From Polyangiaceae bacterium (lineage in GTDB: Bacteria > Myxococcota_A > Polyangia > Polyangiales > Polyangiaceae): a stretch of 64,000 bases of DNA. Position numbers and translations under genes: made by a program. Where the stretch lies: NCBI GenBank assembly GCA_020633235.1, contig JACKEA010000009.1, forward strand, positions 62,001-126,000, in the 5' to 3' direction. The notes under the pieces were generated by a model. That model saw only the letters and a program-made list of their open reading frames with translations. It did no database searches and was not told the DNA's origin. The first letter of the stretch is position 1. Every line of letters begins with the position of its first letter. Below are positions 7,496-15,059 of this stretch, one piece after another.

Positions 7496-8932
7496 ATGTC
7501 TCCGCGCGTGCGCTTCGCTCCGTCACCCAGCGGCTATCTGCACATTGGAGGCGCGCGCACGGCGCTCTTCAACTGGCTGTGGGCGCGAAGCCAAGGCGGC
7601 CAGTTCATCCTGCGTATCGAGGACACCGACCAGGACCGTTCGAGCATCGAGAGCGTTCGCGCCATCCTCGACTCCATGCGCTGGCTCGGCCTCGACTGGG
7701 ACGAGGGGCCGGAGGTGGGAGGCGACCGCGGCCCGTACTTCCAAAGCGAGCGCAAGGATCTGTACCGCGCGGCAGTGGAGCGCTTGATTGAGCGCGGGCA
7801 CGCCTACCGCTGCTACTGCACGAAGGAAGAGCTCGACCGGGCCCGCGCGGAGCTCAAGGCGAAAGACCCGAAGGCGCAGTTCGTCTACCCCGGCACCTGT
7901 CGCAATCGCAAGGACTCGCCGGACCTGCCCCACGTGGTGCGCTTCAAGTCACCGGACAGCGGCGTCACGCGCTTCGTCGACAAGGTGTTCGGCGAGGTGA
8001 GCACGCCCAACGAGGTGCAGCAGGACTTCGTCATCGTGCGCACCGACGGCTTCCCGCTCTACAACTTGGCCGCGGTGGTCGACGACCACGAGATGGGCAT
8101 CACGTTGGTGGCGCGGGGTCGGGATCACATCGGCAACACGCCGCAGCAGGTGCTGCTGTACCAGGCATTTGGCTGGGATCCGCCGGATTTCGCCCACTTG
8201 CCCATGATGCTCTCGCCCAAGGGGGACAAGCTCAGCAAGCGCAATGCTTCCGTCGGCGTGCAGGACTATCGCGACCGCGGCTACACGCCGATGGGCGTCT
8301 TGAACTACCTGGTTCGCTTCGGTTGGTCCCACGGAGATCAGGAGATCTTCAGCCGGGACGAGCTGATTCAGCTGTTCACTTGGGAGCGCGTGAACAAGAG
8401 CGACGGCAAGTTCGACGAGAAGAAATTTGCCGACGTCGCCTTCGAGCACCTCAAGGATCCCGAGCTCACCACGGTGGACGAGTATGCGGCGTGGGTGAAG
8501 CCGTTCCTCACGGCCCGCGGCATCGACCGAGCTGCGGATGACCAGCTCCGCGCCGCCATCGGCACGGTGCGCGAGCGCGCCCGCACGCTGGTGGATGCGG
8601 CCAACGCCGTCGACTACTACTTCCGCGAGCCGCCCGAGCTCGACGCCGCGGCGAAGACCAAGTTCTTGACCCCGGCGTCAGCGCCGCAGCTCGAGGCGCT
8701 CGCCGCGCTGTATCAGAGCGTGGAGCCCTGGGAAGCGGAGAAGCTGGAGTCCGCGCTCCGCGAGCTGGTCGAGAGCCGTGGGCTCAAGATGAAGGAAGTG
8801 GCGCAGCCGGCGCGGGTCGCGCTCACCGGTCGCACCGCGAGCCCGCCGCTGTTCGACGTGATGGTGGTGTTGGGCAAGGCCAAGAGCCTGGCGCGCCTGT
8901 CGAAGGCCGCGGAAATCGCCAAGGCCGGCTGA
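7496..8932 (+). CDS. gltX: glutamyl-tRNA synthetase
   Basis: 478 aa, normal length for a bacterial GluRS. Charges tRNA-Glu (or tRNA-Glu/Gln in non-discriminating forms) with glutamate. Class I signatures are clear: FAPSPSGYLHIGG with HIGG at 16-19 and KLSKR at 245-249, followed by the alpha-helical anticodon-binding half. The CxC-type zinc region is represented by YRCYCTKEEL near residue 103. A CPBP protease gene follows after 6 bp, probably co-transcribed. Discrimination between Glu and Gln tRNA cannot be read from the sequence by eye. Confidence 0.95.
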   Translation: MSPRVRFAPSPSGYLHIGGARTALFNWLWARSQGGQFILRIEDTDQDRSSIESVRAILDSMRWLGLDWDEGPEVGGDRGPYFQSERKDLYRAAVERLIERGHAYRCYCTKEELDRARAELKAKDPKAQFVYPGTCRNRKDSPDLPHVVRFKSPDSGVTRFVDKVFGEVSTPNEVQQDFVIVRTDGFPLYNLAAVVDDHEMGITLVARGRDHIGNTPQQVLLYQAFGWDPPDFAHLPMMLSPKGDKLSKRNASVGVQDYRDRGYTPMGVLNYLVRFGWSHGDQEIFSRDELIQLFTWERVNKSDGKFDEKKFADVAFEHLKDPELTTVDEYAAWVKPFLTARGIDRAADDQLRAAIGTVRERARTLVDAANAVDYYFREPPELDAAAKTKFLTPASAPQLEALAALYQSVEPWEAEKLESALRELVESRGLKMKEVAQPARVALTGRTASPPLFDVMVVLGKAKSLARLSKAAEIAKAG

Positions 8933-8938
8933 GAAGCG

Positions 8939-9910
8939 ATGCACCCGCTGATCGCGGCTCCCGAAAACCTGACGCTGCCGCTGACCCGGCTGCACGTGGT
9001 CTCGTGGTTCGACTCCTTGCTCGGCTACCCGCCGATCAAGGCGCTGCTACCGATCCCCATCTTGGCGGCCATCGCCCCCGTCATCTACTGGTTCTTCAAG
9101 GACACCTGGCGACAGCTGAACCACGAAGCCGCCGCCTACCGCGCCGAGCAAGAAGCCAAAGACGTGATGGATCTGCGGCCTGCCGCCTGCATGGTGATCG
9201 TCGCGGTGGTGCTCACCTTGCAGGAGTACTACGGCGGGCGGCAGTTCTACGACCAGCTGATCCGACCCTGGCTGCAGGAGCTGGAGCGGGGTGGCGCCAG
9301 CTGGGTGAAGCTCCACAAGTACGACGAGTACTACGGCTACTGCTGGTGGGTGGCGACCCGCGTGATCGGCTACGTGCTGGTGCCGCTGCCTCTTTGGAAG
9401 CTGCTGTTCCCGAAGGACAGCCTGCTCGACATGGGCTACCGGGTGCGCGGCTTCTTCAGCCACCTATGGATCTACGGGCTGTGCTTGGCGGTGGTGTTGC
9501 CCGCCATGCTGCTGGTCGCCTCTCAGCCGGACTTCGGCAACTACTACCCGTTTTACAAGGCGAGCTCCCGCAGCTGGTTCGACTTCCTGATCTGGGAAGG
9601 CATCTACTGGCTGCAGTTCCTGTCGCTGGAAATGTTCTTCCGCGGTTGGATCGTCGGGGCATTGCGCAAGAGCATGGGCGCCGGGGCCATCTTCGCCATG
9701 GCCGTGCCCTACTGCATGATCCACTACGGCAAGCCCTACCTGGAGGCGAACGGCGCCATCGTCGCCGGCATCGTCCTGGGCTCCCTGGCCATGCGCACCC
9801 GCAGCATCTACTCCGGCTTCCTGGTCCACATCACCGTGGCGTTCTTGATGGATTTCCTGGCTCTGTGGAAGCGCGGCGCACTCCCAGTTCACTTCTGGGC
9901 GCCCGGCTAG
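8939..9910 (+). CDS. CPBP-family intramembrane protease-like protein
   Basis: 323 aa with about eight hydrophobic segments. The CPBP (type II CAAX/Abi) motifs are present: E231 and R235 in EMFFRGW, H262 in MIHYGKP and H297 in LVHITVAFLMD. These residues line the intramembrane active site of Rce1-like glutamic proteases; roles in bacteria include prenyl-protein processing, bacteriocin immunity and membrane-protein scaffolding, and cannot be chosen here. Starts 6 bp after gltX, so it is likely in the same transcript. Long first third before the core domain is somewhat unusual. Confidence 0.85.
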   Translation: MHPLIAAPENLTLPLTRLHVVSWFDSLLGYPPIKALLPIPILAAIAPVIYWFFKDTWRQLNHEAAAYRAEQEAKDVMDLRPAACMVIVAVVLTLQEYYGGRQFYDQLIRPWLQELERGGASWVKLHKYDEYYGYCWWVATRVIGYVLVPLPLWKLLFPKDSLLDMGYRVRGFFSHLWIYGLCLAVVLPAMLLVASQPDFGNYYPFYKASSRSWFDFLIWEGIYWLQFLSLEMFFRGWIVGALRKSMGAGAIFAMAVPYCMIHYGKPYLEANGAIVAGIVLGSLAMRTRSIYSGFLVHITVAFLMDFLALWKRGALPVHFWAPG

Positions 9911-9993
9911 CCCCTGGGGGTTTGCCTGCCACCACTTTGTTGCACAATCTTCGCCCGACGCGGGGTAATGGAGCGCCGCGGCAGAAGCCCGGT

Positions 9994-9998
9994 GGAGG
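9994..9998 (+). promoter_or_regulatory. RBS deciding the TTG start of speA
   Basis: GGAGG at 9994-9998 is 6 nt before TTG 10005. The nearest upstream ATG (9968) is out of frame, so the TTG is the start. Confidence 0.7.
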
Positions 9999-10004
9999 AT
10001 TGGA

Positions 10005-11927
10005 TTGAACGACTCGAGCGACAACGGAAGCGACAGCGGCGGCTGGACGCCAGCGAAGAGCGCAGCGCTCTACCAGGTGAACGGCTGGGGCGTGCCCTAC
10101 TTCTCGGTCAACGAACGTGGCCGGATGGTCGTCACGCCGGATCCGGATCGTAACGCGAGCATCGATCTGCACGAGCTCACTCAGGGCGTGAAGGAGCGCG
10201 GCATCGATCTCCCGGTCCTGATCCGCTTCTCCGACATCGTCGCACACCGCATCCGTCGCTTGAACGAGTGCTTCCAGCAAGCCATCCGCGAGCACGAGTA
10301 TCCGGCGAGCTACCGTGGCGTGTTCCCGGTCAAGGTGAACCAGCAGCGCCACCTGGTGGAGACCATCGTGGAAGCCGGCCGGCCCTGGCAGTACGGGCTG
10401 GAAGCCGGGTCCAAGCCGGAGCTGCTCATCGCGCTGGCCACCATGCAGGACGTGGGCGGCCTCATCATCTGCAACGGCTACAAGGACCTGAGCTACATCG
10501 AAACCGCCCTCGTCGCGCAGAAGTTCGACAAGACGGTGATCGTGGTGATGGAACGCGCGGACGAGCTCGACGTCGTGCTCCGCGCGTCGGAAAAGCTCGG
10601 CATCCGCCCGGTGCTCGGTGTGCGCGCCAAGCTCACGGCCAAGGGCGTGGGCCGCTGGGCGGACTCCGCGGGGGACCGCGCCAAGTTCGGTCTCACCACC
10701 TCGGAGGTGGTGGAGCTCGTGGATCGGCTGGCCGAGAAGGACATGCTCGATTCCCTGAAGCTCCTGCACTTTCACATCGGCAGTCAGATCTCGAGCATCA
10801 TCCCGATCAAGAACGCCATCCAGGAAGCCGCCAACATCTACGTGGAGCTCGCCAAGATGGGCTGCGAGATGGGCTACTTGGACGTCGGCGGCGGCCTCGC
10901 CATCGACTACGACGGCTCCAAGACGGACTTCCACGCGTCCAAGAACTACACCCTCGGCGAGTACGCCGCGGACATCGTCTCTCACGTCCAGGCAGCGTGC
11001 ACCAAGGCCAACGTGGCCCCCCCCACGCTCGTCAGCGAGAGCGGCCGCGCGGTGGCCGCTCACCACTCCGTGCTCGTGTTCGAGGTGGTTGGCTCCAGCG
11101 AGGTGCGCTTCGGCGAGCCGGTGGAGCCCACAGCGGAAGCCCACCGGCTGCTCAAGGACATGTACGAGACGTACAAGGGCATCAGCGCCAAGAACGTCCA
11201 GGAGAGCTTCCACGACGCGTCCCAGGGCAAGGAAGAAGCGCAGAACCTCTTCAAGTACGGCTACTTGGGCCTCCGGGAGCGCGCCCAAGCGGAGCGCCTG
11301 TTCTGGGCCTGCTGCGAGAAGATCCAGGAACGCTTGCGGCGGCTCAAGTTCGTGCCGGAAGAGCTCTGGCACCTGGAGCAGACGCTTTCCTCCATCTACT
11401 ACTGCAACTTCAGTCTGTTCCAGTCCGCGCCGGACATCTGGGCCATCGATCAGCTGTTCCCGATCATGCCCATCCACCGGCTCGAGGAAGAGCCGGACGT
11501 CACCGCACGCCTCGCGGATCTCACCTGCGACAGCGACGGCATGATCGACCGCTTCATCGACGTGGAAGAGGACAAGAAGGTCCTCGAGGTGCACGAGTTC
11601 CGCCGTGGCGAGCCGTACTACCTGGCCATGTTCCTGAACGGCGCCTACCAAGAGATCCTCGGAGACCTCCACAACTTGTTCGGCGACACCAACGCCATCC
11701 ACGTGAGCGTCACGGATGAAGGCTACGAGCTCCGCCACGTGATCAAGGGCGACAGCATCGAAGAGGTGCTGCGCTACGTGGAGTACATCCCCGATCACAT
11801 GGTGGAGGCAGTGCGCCGCCAGGCCGAGCGCGCCGTGGCCAGCGGACGCCTCACGACGGAGCAGATGCGCACCCTCATGCAGCACTACGAATCCGCGCTG
11901 CGCAGCTACACGTACCTCACGGAATAG
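10005..11927 (+). CDS. speA: biosynthetic arginine decarboxylase
   Basis: 640 aa, the usual size for SpeA. Decarboxylates L-arginine to agmatine with PLP, feeding putrescine/spermidine synthesis. The PLP-attachment lysine is K110 in GVFPVKVNQQ; further family blocks include GLEAGSKPEL, ICNGYKDLSYIETAL, the phosphate-binding DVGGGLAIDYDG and VSESGRAVAAHHSVLVFE. The start is TTG 10005 with a good SD. No agmatinase or agmatine deiminase is next to it, so the downstream steps are encoded elsewhere. Single-gene unit as far as seen. Confidence 0.95.
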   Translation: MNDSSDNGSDSGGWTPAKSAALYQVNGWGVPYFSVNERGRMVVTPDPDRNASIDLHELTQGVKERGIDLPVLIRFSDIVAHRIRRLNECFQQAIREHEYPASYRGVFPVKVNQQRHLVETIVEAGRPWQYGLEAGSKPELLIALATMQDVGGLIICNGYKDLSYIETALVAQKFDKTVIVVMERADELDVVLRASEKLGIRPVLGVRAKLTAKGVGRWADSAGDRAKFGLTTSEVVELVDRLAEKDMLDSLKLLHFHIGSQISSIIPIKNAIQEAANIYVELAKMGCEMGYLDVGGGLAIDYDGSKTDFHASKNYTLGEYAADIVSHVQAACTKANVAPPTLVSESGRAVAAHHSVLVFEVVGSSEVRFGEPVEPTAEAHRLLKDMYETYKGISAKNVQESFHDASQGKEEAQNLFKYGYLGLRERAQAERLFWACCEKIQERLRRLKFVPEELWHLEQTLSSIYYCNFSLFQSAPDIWAIDQLFPIMPIHRLEEEPDVTARLADLTCDSDGMIDRFIDVEEDKKVLEVHEFRRGEPYYLAMFLNGAYQEILGDLHNLFGDTNAIHVSVTDEGYELRHVIKGDSIEEVLRYVEYIPDHMVEAVRRQAERAVASGRLTTEQMRTLMQHYESALRSYTYLTE

Positions 11928-11969
11928 CGGCTCACCCCCGCTCCCAGCCCGGGCCTCTTCGTCTTCAGG

Positions 11970-11990
11970 TTGTCGGTCCGCCGCGGTGCC
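11970..11990. repeat. dispersed motif copy (TTGTCGGTCCGCCGCGG)
   Basis: Single arm of the intergenic family, 43 bp after the speA stop and 120 bp before the next start; followed by GCGCCGCCCGGC, which may form a partial return arm. Confidence 0.5.
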
Positions 11991-12111
11991 GTCGCGCCGC
12001 CCGGCGAAGGAAATCTTGAGCTTCTGCTCAGCCGCCGCTGAAGAAGCTCTGGCGCCCCGTGAGCGAATATTGGGCATGGCTCGGCACCGTCGCCGGCCCG
12101 GAGGACGAACC

Positions 12112-12681
12112 ATGCTCGACACGATTCTTTCGATTTTTGGCATTGGCGGCGAGAAGAAGCCCAACTTTGCGGCGCTGAACCCGGACGACGTCGACGGCTA
12201 CTATCGAGCCAGCCACGAGATCGATCAGGCGGAGCGCGAGAGCCCCGAGGCCCTGAAGGCCACCTACGCCCGCTACGGGCTGAAGAACGAGGACCACTGG
12301 GACGAGGTCCGCGGCGCCTTCGCCATGCGCCACAAGAACAACCCGGACTTCGCCTTCGGCGCGGCGCGCGTGGGTCTCGAGGTACAGATCAAGGACATGG
12401 CGGCGAAGAGCTACGCGTTCCCGATGAACGTGCTCGACCCGGTGGACGGCGTGACCCTGGATCGCCTGGCCTACATCGTGGCCAGCGCCGAAGCCGCCGG
12501 CCCCAGCGCCTACGCGCAGTTCGGTCTCGATCCGGCGCGCTTCGAGCGCATCCAGAGCGAGTGGAGCTCACGCATGAGCGCCAGCGCGGATCCCTTCTCC
12601 GCCAACATCCTGAGCAGCCAGTACCACGTGTACCTGCTGCAAGCGCGCGGCGTCGTCTCCCGCGGCGGCGCGGCGTTCTGA
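12112..12681 (+). CDS. conserved hypothetical protein
   Basis: 189 aa from ATG 12112, chosen for the GGAGG 6 nt upstream; the frame is open from 11986 but that part spans the dispersed repeat. Begins with a hydrophobic helix (LDTILSIFGIGG), then a soluble, mostly helical protein rich in Tyr, Asp and Ala (DDVDGYYRASHEIDQAERE; RYGLKNEDHWDEVRGAF). No catalytic motif, signal peptide or TM. Function not recognised. It directly precedes the four-helix-bundle/array region, with array sequence starting about 20-60 bp after its stop. Confidence 0.8.
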   Translation: MLDTILSIFGIGGEKKPNFAALNPDDVDGYYRASHEIDQAERESPEALKATYARYGLKNEDHWDEVRGAFAMRHKNNPDFAFGAARVGLEVQIKDMAAKSYAFPMNVLDPVDGVTLDRLAYIVASAEAAGPSAYAQFGLDPARFERIQSEWSSRMSASADPFSANILSSQYHVYLLQARGVVSRGGAAF

Positions 12682-12699
12682 GCCCGTCCCGCGCCTACC

Positions 12700-12890
12700 T
12701 ACCGCCCGCACCCGCGTTCGCATCCGCGGTTCGCACCCGCGCCCGCATCCGCGCCCGCATCCGCGCCCGCATCCGCGCCCGCATCCGCGCCCGCATCCGC
12801 GCCCGCATCCGCGCCCGCATCCCGCACTCCGCTCACCGCAGCCGCAGCCGCAGCCGCCCCCGCTCACCGCAGCCGCAGCCGCAGCCGTCC
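12700..12890. repeat. low-complexity array A1 (12-mer GCCCGCATCCGC)
   Basis: About seven head-to-tail copies of GCCCGCATCCGC at 12741-12823, then CAGCCG hexamers to 12890 containing a doubled GCTCACCGCAGCCGC block. Stop-free in several frames because of its composition, which creates false ORFs. First of three arrays that bracket the two four-helix-bundle genes. Confidence 0.85.
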
Positions 12891-12894
12891 AGGT

Positions 12895-12922
12895 GAAGGG
12901 CGCAACACACGCTGCGCCCTTC
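12895..12922 (-). terminator. hairpin downstream of four-helix-bundle gene, copy 1
   Basis: Perfect 10-bp inverted repeat GAAGGGCGCA (12895-12904) / TGCGCCCTTC (12913-12922), loop 8 nt, 10 nt after the stop codon on the minus strand. No U-tract. Identical hairpin at 13988-14015 in copy 2. Confidence 0.55.
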
Positions 12923-12932
12923 ATCTGGTCCT

Positions 12933-13262
12933 TCAGCGCGCTCGAGAATGCGCCAGCCGGTACAAGGTGCCGATGATCTTCTGCGAGCGATCTTCGATGG
13001 CGGCTGGAAGTGGCGGGATGTAGCGAAGCCTGACACTGACCTCCAGCGCCGCGCAGCTCTCGCGCATCTCGCTGAGCGCAATGGTGTACTTGGCGCTCTT
13101 GTTCCTGCCGCGCGCATCCATTCCTTCTGCGGTGTTCAAGACGACCGACCGCGACGCTCGGCGAAGTTGCCGCGCGAGATCTGGATCGTGTTTTTCGACC
13201 CGAGTGATGGGCTCCGCCAGGTCTTCTATCCAATCGAGCATGTCCGAGTAGATTCTGAGCAT
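12933..13262 (-). CDS. four-helix-bundle protein (S23/IVP-like, TIGR02436 type), copy 1
   Basis: 109 aa from ATG 13262 (GGAG 6 nt upstream; an in-frame GTG at 13265 is possible). Family marks: an N-terminal helix with IEDLAEPITRVEKHDPDLARQLRRAS, the block RSVVLNTAEGMDARGRNKSAKYTIALSEMRES, and a last helix RSQKIIGTLYRLAHSR; this is the pattern of 23S-rRNA intervening-sequence proteins and of Avd-like helical bundles. Those bind nucleic acid, for example Avd with the reverse transcriptase of diversity-generating retroelements, but most free-standing members have no known role. No rRNA or reverse transcriptase is near. 95% identical to copy 2, with four of the five differences at residues 14-22. 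Flanked on both sides by hexamer arrays. Confidence 0.85.
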   Translation of the reverse strand: MLRIYSDMLDWIEDLAEPITRVEKHDPDLARQLRRASRSVVLNTAEGMDARGRNKSAKYTIALSEMRESCAALEVSVRLRYIPPLPAAIEDRSQKIIGTLYRLAHSRAR

Positions 13263-13341
13263 CACGCACTCCCGTGTTCTCCCGCTCGCACCCTGCGAGG
13301 GGCACCCGCCCCCGCCCCAGGCGCGCGCAGGCCGGGTCCAG

Positions 13342-13381
13342 GGCGCCGCAGGCGCCGCGCGCGCAGCGCGCGGGCATGCCC
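13342..13381. repeat. three consecutive palindromes upstream of four-helix-bundle gene, copy 1
   Basis: GGCGCC-GCA-GGCGCC at 13342-13356, GCGCGC-GCA-GCGCGC at 13357-13371, then GGGCATGCCC at 13372-13381, enclosed by CCAGG and CCTGG. Repeated identically at 14435-14474. Could form a multi-hairpin structure in single-stranded DNA or RNA. Confidence 0.7.
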
Positions 13382-13504
13382 CTGGAGGCGGCCGAGCACG
13401 CCGGTACGATCAGAAGCCCCGCAGCAGAACAGAAGCTTCATCCTCGCGCTTCCTCACCCCCGCACGTCCGTCGCACACGCACCCTTTCGCAGCTCGCCGC
13501 CTCC

Positions 13505-13983
13505 AGTCTCCGCTCTCCGCAGCCGCCGCCGCCGCCGCAGCCGCATCCGCTCTCCGCGCCCGCCGCAGCCGCATCCGCTCTCCGCGCCCGCCGCAGCCGC
13601 ATCCGCTCTCCGCTCTCCGCGCCCGCCGCATCCGCATCCGCTCTCCGCATCCGCATCCGCTCTCCGCATCCGCATCCGCTCTCCGCATCCGCTCTCCGCA
13701 TCCGCTCTCCGCATCCGCTCTCCGCATCCGCTCTCCGCATCCGCTCTCCGCATCCGCATCCGCTCTCCGCATCCGCGTCCGCGTCCGCATCCGCTCTCCG
13801 CATCCGCATCCGCTCTCCGCATCCGCGTCCGCGTCCGCGTCCGCATCCGCTCTCCGCGTCCGCATCCGCGCCCGCATCCGCGCCCGCATCCGCGCCCGCG
13901 TCCGCGCCCGCATCCCGCACTCCGCTCACCGCAGCCGCAGCCGCAGCCGCCCCCGCTCACCGCAGCCGCAGCCGCAGCCGTCC
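13505..13983. repeat. low-complexity array A2 (CATCCG / CGTCCG / CAGCCG hexamers and CTCTCCG heptamers)
   Basis: About 480 bp between the two four-helix-bundle blocks, its ends overlapping their conserved edges. Core pattern is a 13-mer CTCTCCG+CATCCG repeated several times (13670-13760), mixed with runs of CATCCG, CGTCCG and GCCCGCATCCGC. The 13-bp period breaks any reading frame, so it is not a coding repeat. Because the arrays lack stop codons, many long spurious ORFs appear here. The rest of the 13263-14025 gap is the conserved upstream part of element copy 1. Confidence 0.85.
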
Positions 13984-13987
13984 AGGT

Positions 13988-14015
13988 GAAGGGCGCAACA
14001 CACGCTGCGCCCTTC
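13988..14015 (-). terminator. hairpin downstream of four-helix-bundle gene, copy 2
   Basis: Same 10-bp perfect stem as at 12895-12922, 10 nt after the stop codon on the minus strand. Confidence 0.55.
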
Positions 14016-14025
14016 ATCTGGTCCT

Positions 14026-14355
14026 TCAGCGCGCTCGAGAATGCGCCAGCCGGTACAAGGTGCCGATGATCTTCTGCGAGCGATCTTCGATGGCGGCTGG
14101 AAGTGGCGGGATGTAGCGAAGCCTGACACTGACCTCCAGCGCCGCGTAGCTCTCGCGCATCTCGCTGAGCGCGATGGTGTACTTGGCGCTCTTGTTCCTG
14201 CCGCGCGCGTCCATTCCTTCTGCGGTGTTCAAGACGACCGACCGCGACGCTCGGCGAAGCTGCCGCGCGAGATCTGGATCGTGCTTTTCGATGCGCTCGA
14301 TGAGCTCCGCCAACGTTTCGATCCAATCGAGCATGTCCGAGTAGATTCTGAGCAT
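14026..14355 (-). CDS. four-helix-bundle protein (S23/IVP-like), copy 2
   Basis: 109 aa from ATG 14355, with the same GGAG SD as copy 1. Differs from copy 1 by D14T, P18L, T20E and V22I in the first helix plus a Cys to Tyr change in the MRES-AALE segment; everything else is identical. At the DNA level 12 of the substitutions fall within 14284-14320, where 8 of 13 codons differ, while the rest of the element is nearly unchanged. Both copies are intact, so both may be expressed. Function unknown; nucleic-acid binding is a family-based inference. Confidence 0.85.
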   Translation of the reverse strand: MLRIYSDMLDWIETLAELIERIEKHDPDLARQLRRASRSVVLNTAEGMDARGRNKSAKYTIALSEMRESYAALEVSVRLRYIPPLPAAIEDRSQKIIGTLYRLAHSRAR

Positions 14356-14594
14356 CACGCACTCCCGTGTTCTCCCGCTCGCACCCTGCGAGGGGCACCC
14401 ACCCCCGCCCCAGGCGCGCGCAGGCCGGGTCCAGGGCGCCGCAGGCGCCGCGCGCGCAGCGCGCGGGCATGCCCCTGGAGGCGGCCGAGCACGCCGGTAC
14501 GATCAGAAGCCCCGCAGCAGAACAGAAGCTTCATCCTCGCGCTTCCTCACCCCCGCACGTCCGTCGCACACGCACCCTTTCGCAGCTCGCCGCC

Positions 14595-14925
14595 TCCAGT
14601 CTCCGCTCTCCGCAGCCGCAGCCGCAGCCGCCGCATCCGCTCTCCGCACCCGCAGCCGCCGCAGCCGCATCCGCTCTCCGCATCCGCAGCCGCGTCCGGG
14701 CTCCGTGTCCGCGTTCGCAGCCGCGTCCGCGCCCGCGCCCGCATCCGCTCCCCCCATCCGCTCCCCGCAGCCGCTCTCCGCAGCCGCTCTCCGCAGCCGC
14801 TCTCCGCCTCCGCTCCCGCATCCGCTCTCCGCAGCCGCCTCCGCCTCCGCATCCGCATCCGCATCCGCCTCCGCATCCGCGTCCGCGTCCGCATCCGCTC
14901 TCCGCAGCCGCGACGCTGGGCGTTT
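14595..14925. repeat. low-complexity array A3
   Basis: Third array, about 330 bp of CAGCCG, CATCCG, CGTCCG and CTCTCCG units, less regular than A2 and richer in CAGCCG and CTCCCC. The remaining sequence between 14356 and 15059 is the conserved upstream block of element copy 2, this array and the dispersed motif at 14951. Confidence 0.8.
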
Positions 14926-14950
14926 CCGCGACGTCCAGCTTTTCGCGGTG

Positions 14951-14971
14951 TTTCCGCGGCGCCCCGACAAG
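14951..14971. repeat. dispersed motif copy, reverse orientation
   Basis: TTTCCGCGGCGCC then CCGACAAG; its reverse complement reads CTTGTCGGGGCGCCGCGG. Lies ~90 bp before the transglycosylase start and just outside array A3. Confidence 0.6.
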
Positions 14972-15059
14972 CCCTTGAAAAATCTTTGGAATGCGGTCCC
15001 AGAGAGCGGCGTTTCCTGGACGCGGGGCCTTCGCCCTGGCTACGATTTGCGTGTCACCG

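Larger units (their letters stand above)
12821..13525. repeat. four-helix-bundle element, copy 1 (~705 bp)
   Basis: Repeated at 13914-14618 with a constant 1093-bp offset. Contains the gene at 12933-13262 (minus), a hairpin after its stop and three palindromes before its start. Outside one 37-bp patch the two copies differ at about 5 positions. Confidence 0.9.
13914..14618. repeat. four-helix-bundle element, copy 2 (~705 bp)
   Basis: Direct repeat of 12821-13525. Same order: hairpin, minus-strand gene, triple palindrome, conserved ~140 bp, then array. Confidence 0.9.

Noticed and set aside
11986..12111. N-terminal extension of the conserved protein at 12112
   Set aside because: It spans a dispersed intergenic repeat, and a GGAGG with correct spacing points to ATG 12112.
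12933..13262. Intervening-sequence protein inside a 23S rRNA gene
   Set aside because: Flanking sequence is low-complexity repeats, not rRNA.
13500..13980. CRISPR array
   Set aside because: Units are contiguous 6- and 7-mers without unique spacers of 30-40 bp, and no cas genes are present.
12933..14355. Diversity-generating retroelement with Avd-like protein
   Set aside because: No reverse transcriptase, no template repeat, and the substitutions between copies are not confined to template adenines.
13454..14470. Long minus-strand ORFs rich in ADADAESGCGERMRR crossing the arrays
   Set aside because: Composition artefact: the CATCCG/CTCTCCG arrays lack stops in several frames, 13-bp periods break the frame, and the true four-helix-bundle genes lie in another frame.
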